Positions 54,860 through 64,000 of a stretch of DNA of 64,000 nt are shown piece after piece. The notes beneath the pieces were generated by a model that searched no databases, was not told where the DNA came from, and was given only the letters and a program-made list of their open reading frames with translations. The position numbers and the translations under genes are program-made. This DNA is from CAVSWT01 sp963746735 (GTDB taxonomy: Bacteria > Bacteroidota > Ignavibacteria > Ignavibacteriales > Ignavibacteriaceae): contig CAVVCO010000024.1 in the NCBI GenBank assembly GCA_963746735.1, positions 1-64,000 on the forward strand. Direction: 5' to 3'. The stretch's first letter is position 1, and each line of letters opens with the position of its first letter.

Positions 54860-56329
54860 TTAATTATTAGGATTTAACTTAAGTAATAGCAGTACAACTG
54901 TTGCTGCGCTCGCAACTATTCCTAAATATGTTGCAACCTGTTGAAGATAATAATTAAAACCTCTGATAATTTCACGCGGTACCCAGATATAATCGCCTGG
55001 CTCTATTTTATATGACTCATCTTCAATCGAAACCCATCTTCTCGATTCACCTTTTATCAAAGTAATTTCATTATCAATTGCATATTGGCCTAATCCTCCT
55101 GCTTTATCTATATAATAATTTATATCTTTTCCTTCAACATAATTTATTCTTCCCGGATTAGTAACCTGCCCGAAAACCTGAATCGTTTTACTTTTTGCAG
55201 GAATAATAATAATATCTTTATCATGAACATAAAATTGTGATGCTTCAGAGCCAGGCTTATCATAATCAATAAAGTTTACAGAAGTACCGTCAGTTAAAAT
55301 TCTAACTTCGTTATCAATTGAAAATAATTGCTTTTCTTCTTGTGTCAATCCATCCATTCTATTCATCATTAATTCATCAAGCTTTAAAAATCTATCTATT
55401 AAAGCAGTATCTAACGGTGTTTCTTTCAAATCCACATTATATAATTTTTTAATTAAAAGATTAAAATTATTTCCTGTAAAAAGCTTAGCTCTATTTAATG
55501 AAGCATTTGTTGTTACCCCACCTGCTTTCTTTATTACTTCACTCAAAGTAGTTGAATTTTTAGTAATTGGAATAGAACCCGGTATATTCACTTCACCAAA
55601 AACAGTAACGGTAAAATCTTTTCTTTGTGTTTCATCTGCTAACACTGTTATCCTATCCCCTCTCTGCAATGAAAAATCACTGTTTATTGCTAATCTAATA
55701 TCTTGCATCTGTTCGCCGTTATAGCTAAGACGATTAATCTCCACTGAATCAACATTTTCATAAGCTTTATTAATTCCATTAGCGAGAGTAATAGCATCGG
55801 CAAGTTTATCGCCATCCACAAAATTAAATTTACCAGGACTGTTTACAGCACCTTCTATACTAAAAAAATCTCTTTCCAAATCGGTAGGAGCAAAAATAAT
55901 TACATCATCATTTTTTAAATATGGGTTTTGAGAAAAGTCACCGGTTCTTCTGAACTTTAAAAGATCGAGCTTAAATTCTTCGCCGGATTTTCTTTTCAAA
56001 GTAACATTCCTAAAAGATATTCCTTCAAGTTCTTTTTGCAAAGCTTTCTTTTCAAAGAGTCCAATTGTTTCAGAATACATTTTAGATTGTATTTGATTAT
56101 ACAAGCGGCTAACTAATTGGTCTACTCTATCAGTAACTAGTGCAGGGAAAGTTCCAGTAACAATAAAATTACCTCCGATAGTAACACTTATTGCTCCAGC
56201 TGAAAAAAGCTGATCAGTAGTTGAATTTGTTGATTGAGAATTGAATTGAGCAAAGATAAAATTGCTGCAAAAGAATAAAAATGTAATTAATATTAAAACC
56301 AATTTTTTAGAATGTTGTAAAGAAATCAT
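54860..56329 (-). CDS. SLBB-domain polysaccharide export-type protein
   Basis: The 489-residue product has a signal peptide (about 1-28, ending FAQ) and two clear SLBB-type soluble beta-grasp units: VFGEVNIPGSIPITKNSTTLSEVIKKAGG and VFGQVTNPGRINYVEGKDINYYIDKAGGLG. Near the N-terminus lie ISVTIGGNFIVTG and IEGAVNSPGKFNF. A C-terminal membrane helix (YLGIVASAATVVLLLLKLN) ends the chain. Such proteins form or gate outer-membrane channels for capsule or exopolysaccharide. It is last of a three-gene unit (barrel-like protein, rfbB, SLBB) with gaps of 8 and 11 nt. It lacks the lipoprotein Cys of Wza. Confidence 0.82.
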   Translation of the reverse strand: MISLQHSKKLVLILITFLFFCSNFIFAQFNSQSTNSTTDQLFSAGAISVTIGGNFIVTGTFPALVTDRVDQLVSRLYNQIQSKMYSETIGLFEKKALQKELEGISFRNVTLKRKSGEEFKLDLLKFRRTGDFSQNPYLKNDDVIIFAPTDLERDFFSIEGAVNSPGKFNFVDGDKLADAITLANGINKAYENVDSVEINRLSYNGEQMQDIRLAINSDFSLQRGDRITVLADETQRKDFTVTVFGEVNIPGSIPITKNSTTLSEVIKKAGGVTTNASLNRAKLFTGNNFNLLIKKLYNVDLKETPLDTALIDRFLKLDELMMNRMDGLTQEEKQLFSIDNEVRILTDGTSVNFIDYDKPGSEASQFYVHDKDIIIIPAKSKTIQVFGQVTNPGRINYVEGKDINYYIDKAGGLGQYAIDNEITLIKGESRRWVSIEDESYKIEPGDYIWVPREIIRGFNYYLQQVATYLGIVASAATVVLLLLKLNPNN

Positions 56330-56340
56330 AAGTTGTTGCT

Positions 56341-57351
56341 TTATTGTTGATATTGAATATTGTAATAATTTTGATACTCACCAGAGATAATTCTTTCCCA
56401 CCAGTCTTTATTTTGAAGATACCAATCAATTGATCTAGCAATAGCGTCTTCAAAAGTAAAAGATGGCTTCCACTTTAATTCGTTTTGAATTTTTGAAGAA
56501 TCAATAGCATATCGCCTATCATGCCCAGGGCGATCTTTTACATATTGAATTAATTCTTCCGATTTATGTAAATGGCTTAAAATTAATTTTATTATTTCTA
56601 TATTAGGCATTTCATTACTTGCGCCAATATTATAAACTTCCCCGATATTTCCTTTTTCAAAAACCAAATCAATCGCTTTATTATGATCGATGACATATAT
56701 CCAATCTCTAACATACATTCCATCACCGTACACCGGAAGTTTTTTATTATTTAAAGCATTGATTATCATTAAAGGGATTAATTTTTCCGGAAATTGAAAT
56801 GGACCATAATTATTTGAACAACGAGTTATAACTACTGGTAAATCATAAGTATGATGAAAGGACAATGCCATCATATCTGCCGAAGCTTTACTTGATGAAT
56901 AAGGACTATTTGGAGAAAGCGGAGTTGTTTCCGTAAACAGCCCATCGTTACCTAGACTGCCATAAACTTCATCCGTAGAAACCTGTAAAAATTTTTCTAC
57001 TTCAAATCTTTTAGCTGCTTCTAATAATACATTTGTACCAATTACATTTGTTCTGAAAAATATTTCAGAACCTAAAATGCTTCTATCAACATGAGATTCA
57101 GCCGCGAAATTTATTACATATTTAATTCTATATTTTTCAAAAATGTAATTTACAAGATCATTATTGCAGATATCGCCTTTAATAAAAAAATAATTTTTAT
57201 TTCTTTCAGAGGATTTTAAATTTTCAAGATTTCCAGCATAAGTAAGTTTGTCAAGATTTACAATTTTATAATCATCACGTTCATTAAGAATGTGATTTAT
57301 AAAATTACTGCCTATAAATCCGGCGCCTCCGGTAATTAAAACATTTTTCAT
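56341..57351 (-). CDS. rfbB: dTDP-glucose 4,6-dehydratase
   Basis: Makes dTDP-4-keto-6-deoxyglucose, precursor of rhamnose and other deoxysugars. The 336-residue SDR protein has the NAD-binding GGAGFIGSNF (residues 8-17), the RfbB mark LDKLTYAGNLENL, NFAAESHVDRSI, STDEVYG, the catalytic Tyr-Lys in SPYSSSKAS, and RCSNNYGPFQFPEKLIPL. It lies between an outer-membrane protein and an SLBB export protein, so the sugar probably goes to a surface polysaccharide. A second SDR gene at 61044 could be a later step of the path, though not certainly. Confidence 0.94.
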   Translation of the reverse strand: MKNVLITGGAGFIGSNFINHILNERDDYKIVNLDKLTYAGNLENLKSSERNKNYFFIKGDICNNDLVNYIFEKYRIKYVINFAAESHVDRSILGSEIFFRTNVIGTNVLLEAAKRFEVEKFLQVSTDEVYGSLGNDGLFTETTPLSPNSPYSSSKASADMMALSFHHTYDLPVVITRCSNNYGPFQFPEKLIPLMIINALNNKKLPVYGDGMYVRDWIYVIDHNKAIDLVFEKGNIGEVYNIGASNEMPNIEIIKLILSHLHKSEELIQYVKDRPGHDRRYAIDSSKIQNELKWKPSFTFEDAIARSIDWYLQNKDWWERIISGEYQNYYNIQYQQ

Positions 57352-57359
57352 TTAATTCC

Positions 57360-58139
57360 TTAAAAAGAGAAAAATCCTATAAATATTCCTGTTTGGATAA
57401 AGAAACTATTTCCATTTAAATCTGACGGAACGTTTGATAAATTCTGATTATTATCGATCGTCCATTTATTTGCAAAAGTTAATTGATACCCTGCACCTAT
57501 TCTAAATGCTACAAATCTAAATGCTGGAATATCAACATTTACTGTTGGAGTAAAAAACCAAAAATTATTACTAATTGTTTTATGTTCACTACCTGAAGGA
57601 AAGGGTCCTGAAACCTCACTCCAAACATTATCCCAGCTAAATGTACCGCTGTTTTTATAAATTTCCATAGTCAAACTGCCACCGCCTATAATTCCTCCAA
57701 CCGAAATGCCAACATTTTTTACAAATGGCAAAGTATATTCCAAAGTTAAACCGCCGCCGCCAAGCGAATATTGTACTTCCTTATTTACTAATGCCTGAAC
57801 CGAATTTTTATCTAAACTTTTATCAAGGAGAAGCTGAGATTCCTGTGAAGATGAAGTTGATTTGGAACCCCCAAATCCTATTCCACCGACCCTAAAATTT
57901 TTAATAAATCCTAAATAAATAAATCCGCTTCCGCCTGTTGTAAAAAATCCGCCTTTAGAAAATTCAGGAACACCAAATTGATTTAAAACAGGATTTACTT
58001 GATCAAAATTCGGAAAAATCCATCCAGGAGTAAATCCGCCGCCGCCTCCAAATGGGGCATCAAAATATTGCTGTCTTTGTGCAAATGAGAGTGTGCTCAA
58101 AACACAAATTATTAAAACAATCTTTATAAAATATCTCAT
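57360..58139 (-). CDS. Gly-rich outer-membrane protein of unknown function
   Basis: The 259-residue product has a signal peptide (about 1-20, ending SFAQ). A Gly/Phe-rich start (FDAPFGGGGGFTPGW) is followed by strands with alternating hydrophobic residues (VGISVGGIIGGGSLTMEI, FRIGAGYQLTFANKW), ending IFIGFFSF, a barrel-like C-terminus. It is the first gene of the unit with rfbB and the SLBB gene (8 nt gap). It may help surface polysaccharide export, but no family is recognised. Confidence 0.65.
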   Translation of the reverse strand: MRYFIKIVLIICVLSTLSFAQRQQYFDAPFGGGGGFTPGWIFPNFDQVNPVLNQFGVPEFSKGGFFTTGGSGFIYLGFIKNFRVGGIGFGGSKSTSSSQESQLLLDKSLDKNSVQALVNKEVQYSLGGGGLTLEYTLPFVKNVGISVGGIIGGGSLTMEIYKNSGTFSWDNVWSEVSGPFPSGSEHKTISNNFWFFTPTVNVDIPAFRFVAFRIGAGYQLTFANKWTIDNNQNLSNVPSDLNGNSFFIQTGIFIGFFSF

Positions 58140-58271
58140 AAATATAAATTTTTAAGGGAGTTAAATTTACCAAACACTTTGTAAAATCAAAAGAAGAAGT
58201 GGGTTTTATTCCCCAGAATAATGGTAAAAATATTGGTAATTACCTAAGTTTCTGAGAGTTATGAAACTAAT

Positions 58272-59745
58272 TTAAAATGAACTTTGTTCATTCTCATATT
58301 TCACATCCATATGATAATTCCACTTATCGAAGTATAAATTTCCACCGCGCCATTCAACTTCACCACGCTGGAAATCATTTGTTTCACTTCGCGGAAAAAT
58401 TTTGGATGGAAATAACGGCTGTCCAAAATCGCTGTTTACAATTAACCGGTATGAATCAATTCCACTTGCATAAAAGTATTTTACTTTAGGATTATCAGAA
58501 TCTTGAATTCCGTAATCAACATCAATAGGAATCCAGCCATAACCTTCTAAATAATATTCAGCCCAGTCGTGAAGATTAACACTTCCCGGATGAAGCATCC
58601 AACCGCTTTGCCATCTGGCAGGAATTCCGTTTAACCTGGCAAGAGTTATAAAAGTCATTGCTTTAATTCCACAATCTCCATGCATATTGTTAATACAATA
58701 TGCTGAAATATCATTGATAGTTGAATATTCTCTAGCACTCGCCCATGGTATATTTTCACTTATCCATTGAAAAATTTTAAATACTTTTTCATAAGGATTT
58801 TTTGTATCACCAATTATTTTATTTGCCAACTCTTTTAATCCTTTAGTAAAAACAATATGAGGTGAACGTTCTGCGGTATACTCTTTATACATTTCCGAAT
58901 CTTCATTGTACGGCTGCACTTTATTTGTATCTATTTCATAGACCTCAGAATAAGGTGTATATTCAAATGTCATTTCAAAAACAGTCGGCTTTCCTTTTAC
59001 AGCTTTCTTTTGAAGATACAATGTTCTTTGCGGATTTGAATCATCAGCAATTACATATTCATCTGCATTTACAGAAAGAAGTTTAACATCCTTTTGTCTT
59101 TGAAAATTTTCTTTTGGATATGGAAGCCAGCAGCGGATAATTTCACCAGCAGGAACTGCATCTGCATCAACAGTTAAAGTATAATCCAATTTCATTTTTT
59201 GGGGATTTACTATATGATTCCCGGTCTCTTCAAAATCTTTTACAGACACTGGTAAATGTGTTTTTAAAAATTCTTCTAATTTATTATGTGAAGTTCCATC
59301 AATGTCCTCTTTAACTTTTGCCGCTCCTTTATTTACTCTAAATAGATTTGGAACGGCATTATTAAAATATTTTTTTTCACCATTTATGATTTTCATCTCC
59401 AAAGAATTATCTTTTTCCCAACTATCAATCATGGAATCTGTCAAATTTGGGAAATATCTACTTAACTGATTTTTTATATCATCTCTACTTTTCTTGAAAT
59501 CCTTTTCAATTCTGTTCATAACATCAACTTGAAAATTCAAATTATACTCTTCAGTATCAGTTAAATCTTCTTTTGAAAGTTTTTGTTTAATTAATTCTTC
59601 AGCGTGATTAAAATTACCGTTTTTAATTTCCGATATTAATATCACTGATAATTTGGTTTGTGCAGTGATTTGGGGTGCAATGATAAAAATCATAAGAAAA
59701 AATGTTTTTAGTACAATTATTTTTAGTTGCTAAGAATTTCGACAT
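58272..59745 (-). CDS. Secreted transglutaminase-like protein, one +1 shift in the signal peptide
   Basis: The transglutaminase-like fold has Cys in MHGDCGIKAMTF, His in NLHDWAEYY and Asp in WIPIDVDYG, in papain-like order near the C-terminus. An N-terminal helical part and a DUF-like beta region (LDYTLTVDADAVPAGEIIRCWLPYP) precede it. The open frame starts at ATG 59693, which gives only half a signal peptide. Skipping one A of the five-A run at 59720-59724 connects to ATG 59745 and gives MSKFLATKIIVLKTFFLM, ending TAQ, a complete signal. The corrected length is 490. The protein is probably a periplasmic or surface protease-like enzyme; substrate unknown. Confidence 0.82.
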
Positions 59746-59851
59746 GATTTTATAATATTTTAATTTGATTATAATTTTACAAATATACAAATGAAATTAA
59801 ATATAAAAATTTAAATCAGTGTTTAAATCAATATTTATTTCAACTTTAAAA

Positions 59852-61047
59852 ATGAATATAAAATTACTACAAAAAATTTCTGTCAAAAATAAAAAACTGT
59901 CAATCGGGCTTAATGTCTGGAACATCTTTGGATGGGGTTGATGCTGTACTTTGTGAGATAAAAGGAAATTCAACATCAACAAAAGTGAAGCAGATTAAAA
60001 TTTATTTCATATCCTTTCCCTGAAGGTTTGAAGGAGATTTTGCTTGAAAATTCTTCTCCCGGAAAAGGTAATGTAACTGATATTTGCAAGCTCAATTTTT
60101 TAATTGCTCATATTTATGCAGATGCAGTAAAACTGTTATGCAAAAAATCAAAAGTGTCTCTTTCAAATATTGACTTTATTGGTTCGCATGGACAAACGAT
60201 TCATCACTTACCCAATAAAGAAAAATATTTTGGTTATGAAATTTCTTCAACGTTGCAAATTGGCGATCCATCTGTAATTGCAAAATTAACAGGCATTATT
60301 ACAGTTGGTGATTTTAGAGTTGGTGATATTGCACTTGGCGGTCAGGGGGCTCCTTTAATTCCTTACTTCGATTACATACTATTTTCATCTAAGAAAAAAA
60401 ATCGAGCTTTGTTAAATCTTGGAGGCATTTCAAATTTTACGATTCTTAATAAAAAAGCTAAGACAAAAGATGTAATTGCTTTTGATACAGGCCCTGCAAA
60501 CATGATGATTGATATTCTTTCGAAAAAATTTTTTAATAAGAATTATGATAAAGACGGAAAGCTTGCTTCAATAGGAAAAATTCATGAAGAGTTATTTAAT
60601 GCTTTGATTGAAAAGGACAATTTCATTGAAAAGCAGCCACCCAAATCAACCGGAAGAGAATTATATGGGAAAGAATTTTTAGATGAATTATTATTAAAAT
60701 TCTCATCAGTAAAAAAAGAAGACTGGCTGGCAACGGTTACAAAGTTTACAGCTTATGCAGTATGGCGCAATTATGATTTATTTATAAAAAACGAAACAAA
60801 AATCGAGGAGCTTTTTATCAGCGGCGGCGGAGCAAAAAATAAATTTTTAGTAAAGCAGTTAAAAAAATATTTTGGTAAAAAAGTTTTAATACAAAACGTA
60901 AACAAACTTGGAATTTCTCCGGATGCAAAAGAAGCAATTTGTTTTGCTGTTTTGGCGAATGAAACACTTAATGGCAATCCATCAAACATTCCAAGAGTAA
61001 CAGGTGCAAGTAGAGAAACAATTTTGGGAAAGATTAGTTTGCCATGA
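59852..61047 (+). pseudogene. anmK: Anhydro-N-acetylmuramic acid kinase, two +1 shifts near the start
   Basis: Phosphorylates and opens 1,6-anhydro-MurNAc for cell-wall recycling. The N-terminal ATP site GLMSGTSLDGVDAVL appears only after skipping one A at 59912-59913; skipping one of four A at 59997-60000 then gives ISYPFPEGLKEILLENS. The rest is open from 60028: GSHGQTIHHLP, GDFRVGDIALGGQGAPLIPYFD, NLGGISNFT, DTGPANMMID, ISGGGAKNKFLV, and ATG-less end GASRETILGKISLP. The corrected length is 397. The stop overlaps the next SDR gene by 4 bases. Probably a functional gene with consensus errors. Confidence 0.88.
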
Positions 61048-61929
61048 AAATATTAATCACCGGCGGAAGCGGTTTATTGGGTCAATATTTAAATCTCGAA
61101 TTGTCAAAAGACAATGAGATTCTTACGCTTTACAATTCAAATATTGGCAATTGCAAAGATTATAATTCAGCTAAAGTTGATATTACAAATCAAAAAAAAA
61201 TAATAGATATTTTTTCAAGCTTTGAGCCCGAAGTTGTAATTCACACTGCCGCAGTTTCTAATCCTAATATTGCATCAAAATTATCAAGCAAAGAAGTTTA
61301 CAATATAAATGTGAATGCGACAAAAAATATTGCAGAACAATGTGAAAAGATTAATACAAAATTAATTTATTCATCAACTGATTTAGTTTATGCCGGGTAC
61401 CGCGGTTCAATGTTAGTTGAAGAAGGAAAACTGATTCCAATTTCAATTTATGCTGAAACAAAATTAATGGGAGAAGTAAAAATTCAAGAGACGTTTGATA
61501 ATTATATTATTTTAAGATCAGCATTACTGTATGGTTTTGGATTAAACCATTCCAAATGTCACTTTCCATGAGATGTACAAAAATTTAAAAGAAGGAAAAA
61601 CAGTCAAGCTGTTTACTGACCAGTTCAGAACTCCTTTGGCTTTACATGAAGCAGTAAGAATTATAAATGAATTAGCTCAAAAAGATATTAAAAAAGAAGT
61701 TATCAACTTTGGCGGTCCAGAAAGGGTTTCAAGATTTCAGCTTGGCGAGAAGCTTTGTGATATTGCTTCACTTGATAAAAATCTTCTTGTACCAATTTCA
61801 ATGAATGATATTCCAGATATGCCCCAAGTAGCTGATGTTTCGATGAATACAGAAAAGCTGCAATCTTATGGCGTAAAGCAGAAAAGTATTGACGAATGTT
61901 TAGGTCAAATAACCAAAAGTAAAAAGTAA
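61044..61929 (+). pseudogene. NAD(P)-dependent sugar-nucleotide reductase/epimerase (RmlD-like SDR), one +1 shift
   Basis: Extended SDR fold: ILITGGSGLLGQYL at the NAD(P) site, VVIHTAAVSNPNIA, STDLVYAG, and the Tyr-Lys in IYAETKLMGE. Later FTDQFRTPLALHEAV and PQVADVSMNTEKL resemble dTDP-4-dehydrorhamnose reductase. Skipping one C at 61566-61567 joins NHSKCHF to HEMYKNLKEGK; the corrected length is 294 residues. Uncorrected frames are 61044-61571 and 61573-61929. It overlaps anmK by 4 bases. RmlD is possible, but other SDR roles fit too. Confidence 0.8.
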
Positions 61930-61933
61930 AAAT

Positions 61934-62794
61934 TTAATCGGTCACTGAAGGATCAGCTGCCCTCAGTACAATTATGCCTGTATGCTTTTTTACTTTTGCG
62001 AGATAATCAGGCAGCGGCATAGAGGTTATTTGAACTTTTGAGCCAACAATTGGTGCATGTAGAAAATGAATTCTTCCATCATCCATTTTAATTGCAATTC
62101 CAACATGACCTATATCTAAACCTTTTAAATTTGTAGTAATTGCAATTAAATCTCCATTGTGAATTTTGTCTTCAATACCGGCGACTTTTTCTTTAGGAAT
62201 GTAATAATATTCTCTTTTGTTAATTGCTTCTTCTTGTTTCTTTATGATAGGAATGAAGTTTGGGTTATCCTTTAGTTGAACATAAATTTTAGGATTTTCA
62301 GACATGAATCCAACATTAAATTTTATTGGTTCGCCGCCAATTTCTTTAGTTACATCTTTAACAATGCCTTTGTGTGTGTTGTTATAAATCCAATCAGAAA
62401 AGTAATGAAGGCGCGAAGGATACTTGTTTAACTTTCCATCTCTGTATCTAATTTTTTCTAGTTCATTTTCATAATCCTTAAAAGTAGTTTTGCCTTCTTT
62501 TATTAATCTTGAAAAAACCAAAGCATTTTCTAAAAAAGTTGTACAGTCGAGCCCGGTTAAATTTATGACAAGCTGTTCGGAGTCTCCGACTTCCAAAGTA
62601 TGCGCAACATAATCAGTCCCTAAAAAACTTTTGCCAACTGCTGTGATTACATCTCCAATTGGTTTATCAGCAAGGTCCTTTGACACAGCCATTTCAAATT
62701 TTGATTTACAAACCTCAACATCTTTATCTGTATATATTTGAGCTTGAGTTAAAAATGATAGAAAAAAAGCTGTAATAATTATTTTTTTAAGCAT
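61934..62794 (-). CDS. Secreted DUF1460 (NlpC/P60-like amidase) protein
   Basis: A papain-like peptidoglycan or muropeptide amidase family. I chose ATG 62794, which gives a signal peptide MLKKIIITAFFLSFLTQAQ; the ATG at 62860 would put 22 basic residues before it. The catalytic Cys lies in NLTGLDCTTFLENAL, and the His in DIGHVGIAIKMDDG, then HAPIVG. It lies downstream of dnaB on the same strand and convergent to the anmK-SDR pair. Together with AnmK it suggests cell-wall recycling, though they are on opposite strands. Confidence 0.83.
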   Translation of the reverse strand: MLKKIIITAFFLSFLTQAQIYTDKDVEVCKSKFEMAVSKDLADKPIGDVITAVGKSFLGTDYVAHTLEVGDSEQLVINLTGLDCTTFLENALVFSRLIKEGKTTFKDYENELEKIRYRDGKLNKYPSRLHYFSDWIYNNTHKGIVKDVTKEIGGEPIKFNVGFMSENPKIYVQLKDNPNFIPIIKKQEEAINKREYYYIPKEKVAGIEDKIHNGDLIAITTNLKGLDIGHVGIAIKMDDGRIHFLHAPIVGSKVQITSMPLPDYLAKVKKHTGIIVLRAADPSVTD

Positions 62795-62849
62795 GATAAC
62801 TTTTCTCTTTTTTTTATTAAAATTTTGACTTTTGCTTTTTGACCTTTGA

Positions 62850-62868
62850 CCCCGAATCAAGTTTGGGG
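62850..62868. repeat. Short hairpin repeat after dnaB
   Basis: CCCCGAA and TTTGGGG form a 7-bp stem (one G-T) around TCAAG, in a sequence ACCCCGAATCAAGTTTGGGG close to a repeat I recall from Bacteroidota intergenic regions. No T-run follows, so it is not a clear terminator. Confidence 0.5.
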
Positions 62869-62875
62869 CAGGCTC

Positions 62876-64000
62876 TTAAATTATATCCTCGCCACCAATA
62901 TTAGCAGAAGAATATTCTTCAATCTGTCTTGCATGAGCTAGGTTTTCAAATCTTGCATAATCTTTTATAAACGCTAAACGAACGCTGCCAGTAGGACCGT
63001 TTCTTTGTTTCCCAATTATAATTTCTGCTACGCCTTCATTTGAATCGCCATTTTCATTTTTCATTATCCCATAATATTCCGGACGATTTAAAAAGATTAC
63101 CACATCAGCGTCCTGCTCAATTGAACCGGATTCACGAAGATCTGATAACTGAGGACGTTTATCTGTTCTTGCTTCCACTGCTCTATTCAACTGCGACAAT
63201 GCAACAACAGGAATATTTAATTCTTTCGCCAAAGATTTTAATGAACGGGAAATATGTGAAATTTCTCTTTCACGGCTTTCGGAGTTTGATGGGCCCTGCA
63301 TAAGCTGCAAGTAGTCAATGATGATCATTCCAATATCATGCTCGGCTTTTAGCCTTCTTGCTTTTGCACGTATTTCTAAAACCGTCTGAGCCGGGGTGTC
63401 ATCCACATATAATGGCGCTTCAATAAGCTTGTGGGCATTCTTGCTAAGCTTTACACCTTCTTCATGCGGAAGCTTACCTGTTCTCACCAAATGCGCATTC
63501 AATCTGCCTTCAGCACAAAGTAGGCGGATTACTAATTGCATGGTTGACATTTCAAGACTGAAAATTCCAATCGGCACTTTGTGGTCGATTGAGGCGTTAC
63601 GTGCGAGTGTAAGAGCAAGAGCTGTATTATGTGTTACAGTACCGTCTTCTAATAAAAATAATTTATTTCCGTCTAACTCAAAACCATAATAATCATCCAC
63701 CTTATCATGTTCAACTTTAATTCCTGTAACTCTCCAATCTCTAAAATCACTCCATTTTTTCCCTTTTTTTCTTTTTATTCGAGTAGGAATTTCGTTGATG
63801 TTACCGTTAAACCGAACTCTCCAAACAGTACTTTCAAATCCAATAGAAGATATAGTAGCTCTCTTATCCCGGATTGAAGTTCTAAATCCCAAAGTATCGC
63901 AAAGATATTTTATTTGCTGTGCAAGTGATTCATGTTTACTTGTTATTTCAATTGTATCCCCATATCCTGAGTTTACAAATCCATCACTATCAATTAAGCC
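62876..64000 (-). CDS. dnaB: Replicative DNA helicase DnaB C-terminal part with intein C-terminal part, cut by the window edge
   Basis: Unwinds DNA at the replication fork. The frame is open to 64000; TTG at 63892 is only an internal codon. Codons from 64000 to 63626 are intein: GLIDSDGF (LAGLIDADG-type endonuclease motif) at the very edge and a C-terminal splice block DYYGFELDGNKLFLLEDGTVTHN. The helicase resumes with TALALTLARN, where the Thr is the Walker A residue after GK. Then come GIFSLEMS, the Walker B IIIDYLQLM, ALSQLNRAVEAR, LRESGSIEQDADVVIFLNRP and the end SANIGGEDII. The N-terminal helicase and first intein blocks are outside the window. The mature protein depends on splicing. Confidence 0.93.
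   Translation of the reverse strand, partial: GLIDSDGFVNSGYGDTIEITSKHESLAQQIKYLCDTLGFRTSIRDKRATISSIGFESTVWRVRFNGNINEIPTRIKRKKGKKWSDFRDWRVTGIKVEHDKVDDYYGFELDGNKLFLLEDGTVTHNTALALTLARNASIDHKVPIGIFSLEMSTMQLVIRLLCAEGRLNAHLVRTGKLPHEEGVKLSKNAHKLIEAPLYVDDTPAQTVLEIRAKARRLKAEHDIGMIIIDYLQLMQGPSNSESREREISHISRSLKSLAKELNIPVVALSQLNRAVEARTDKRPQLSDLRESGSIEQDADVVIFLNRPEYYGIMKNENGDSNEGVAEIIIGKQRNGPTGSVRLAFIKDYARFENLAHARQIEEYSSANIGGEDII
63626..64000 (-). mobile_element. Intein C-terminal part with LAGLIDADG homing endonuclease motif, in dnaB
   Basis: The last 125 residues of an intein. GLIDSDGF is a DOD (LAGLIDADG) endonuclease block, probably the second of two, and the C-terminal splice motif ends HN before an extein Thr at codon 63623-63625. 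Distance from the block to the splice site fits an endonuclease-bearing intein. It is a selfish element that spreads by cutting intein-less dnaB. Confidence 0.88.

Overview
The window looks like chromosome from an AT-rich member of the Ignavibacteria (Bacteroidota/Chlorobi side of the tree). The main evidence is four secreted proteins that end in the type IX secretion (T9SS) type A sorting domain with the near-invariant YQNYPNPFNPTT start seen in Ignavibacteriota. A hybrid two-component regulator of the Bacteroidota type, several two-start beta-propeller proteins and a full rRNA operon fit this. Several genes have a good Shine-Dalgarno sequence, and the 16S 3' end keeps the matching anti-SD.

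Layout. 0-4.5 kb: envelope lipoproteins, an M48 metalloprotease and a class V aminotransferase. 4.5-10 kb: two large T9SS cargo beta-propeller proteins. 10-19 kb: a metallo-beta-lactamase-fold hydrolase, a 1380-aa hybrid two-component regulator, and a divergent pair it may control (a GtaA-type glutaminase-family gene, heavily frameshifted, and a six-hairpin glycosidase). 18.9-22.6 kb: a corrinoid methyl-transfer cluster (corrinoid protein, homocysteine methyltransferase, MetH-activation domain plus UroD-type methyltransferase). 22.8-31.4 kb: another T9SS propeller, then a TetR-controlled tripartite RND efflux operon with two copies of a TetR operator. 31.7-38 kb: a T9SS polysaccharide deacetylase, an outer-membrane barrel protein, a Tat-exported amidase and an ImmA/IrrE-DUF4411 toxin-antitoxin-like pair. 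38.3-49 kb: a TonB-like orphan, a giant 2-hydroxyacyl-CoA dehydratase activase, a VPS10/BNR propeller and a PIF1-like helicase. 49.2-54.7 kb: the rRNA operon on the minus strand (16S, tRNA-Ile, tRNA-Ala, 23S, 5S) with promoter, boxA-like leaders and terminator. 54.9-62.8 kb: exopolysaccharide and peptidoglycan genes. 62.9 kb to the end: dnaB, interrupted by a LAGLIDADG-type intein that runs off the window.

Two patterns cut across the genes. First, short hairpin or palindrome elements are inserted in frame in coding sequence. Three of them sit at the same turn of the T9SS sorting domain in three different genes, and two of these are diverged copies of one family with a compensatory stem change. 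Second, at least nine genes are broken by single-base shifts. About nineteen of these are repaired by skipping one base and only about two go the other way. The restored protein lengths all divide cleanly into codons. This may be insertion-biased sequencing error or young decay, and gene calls at those places should be read as one gene each.
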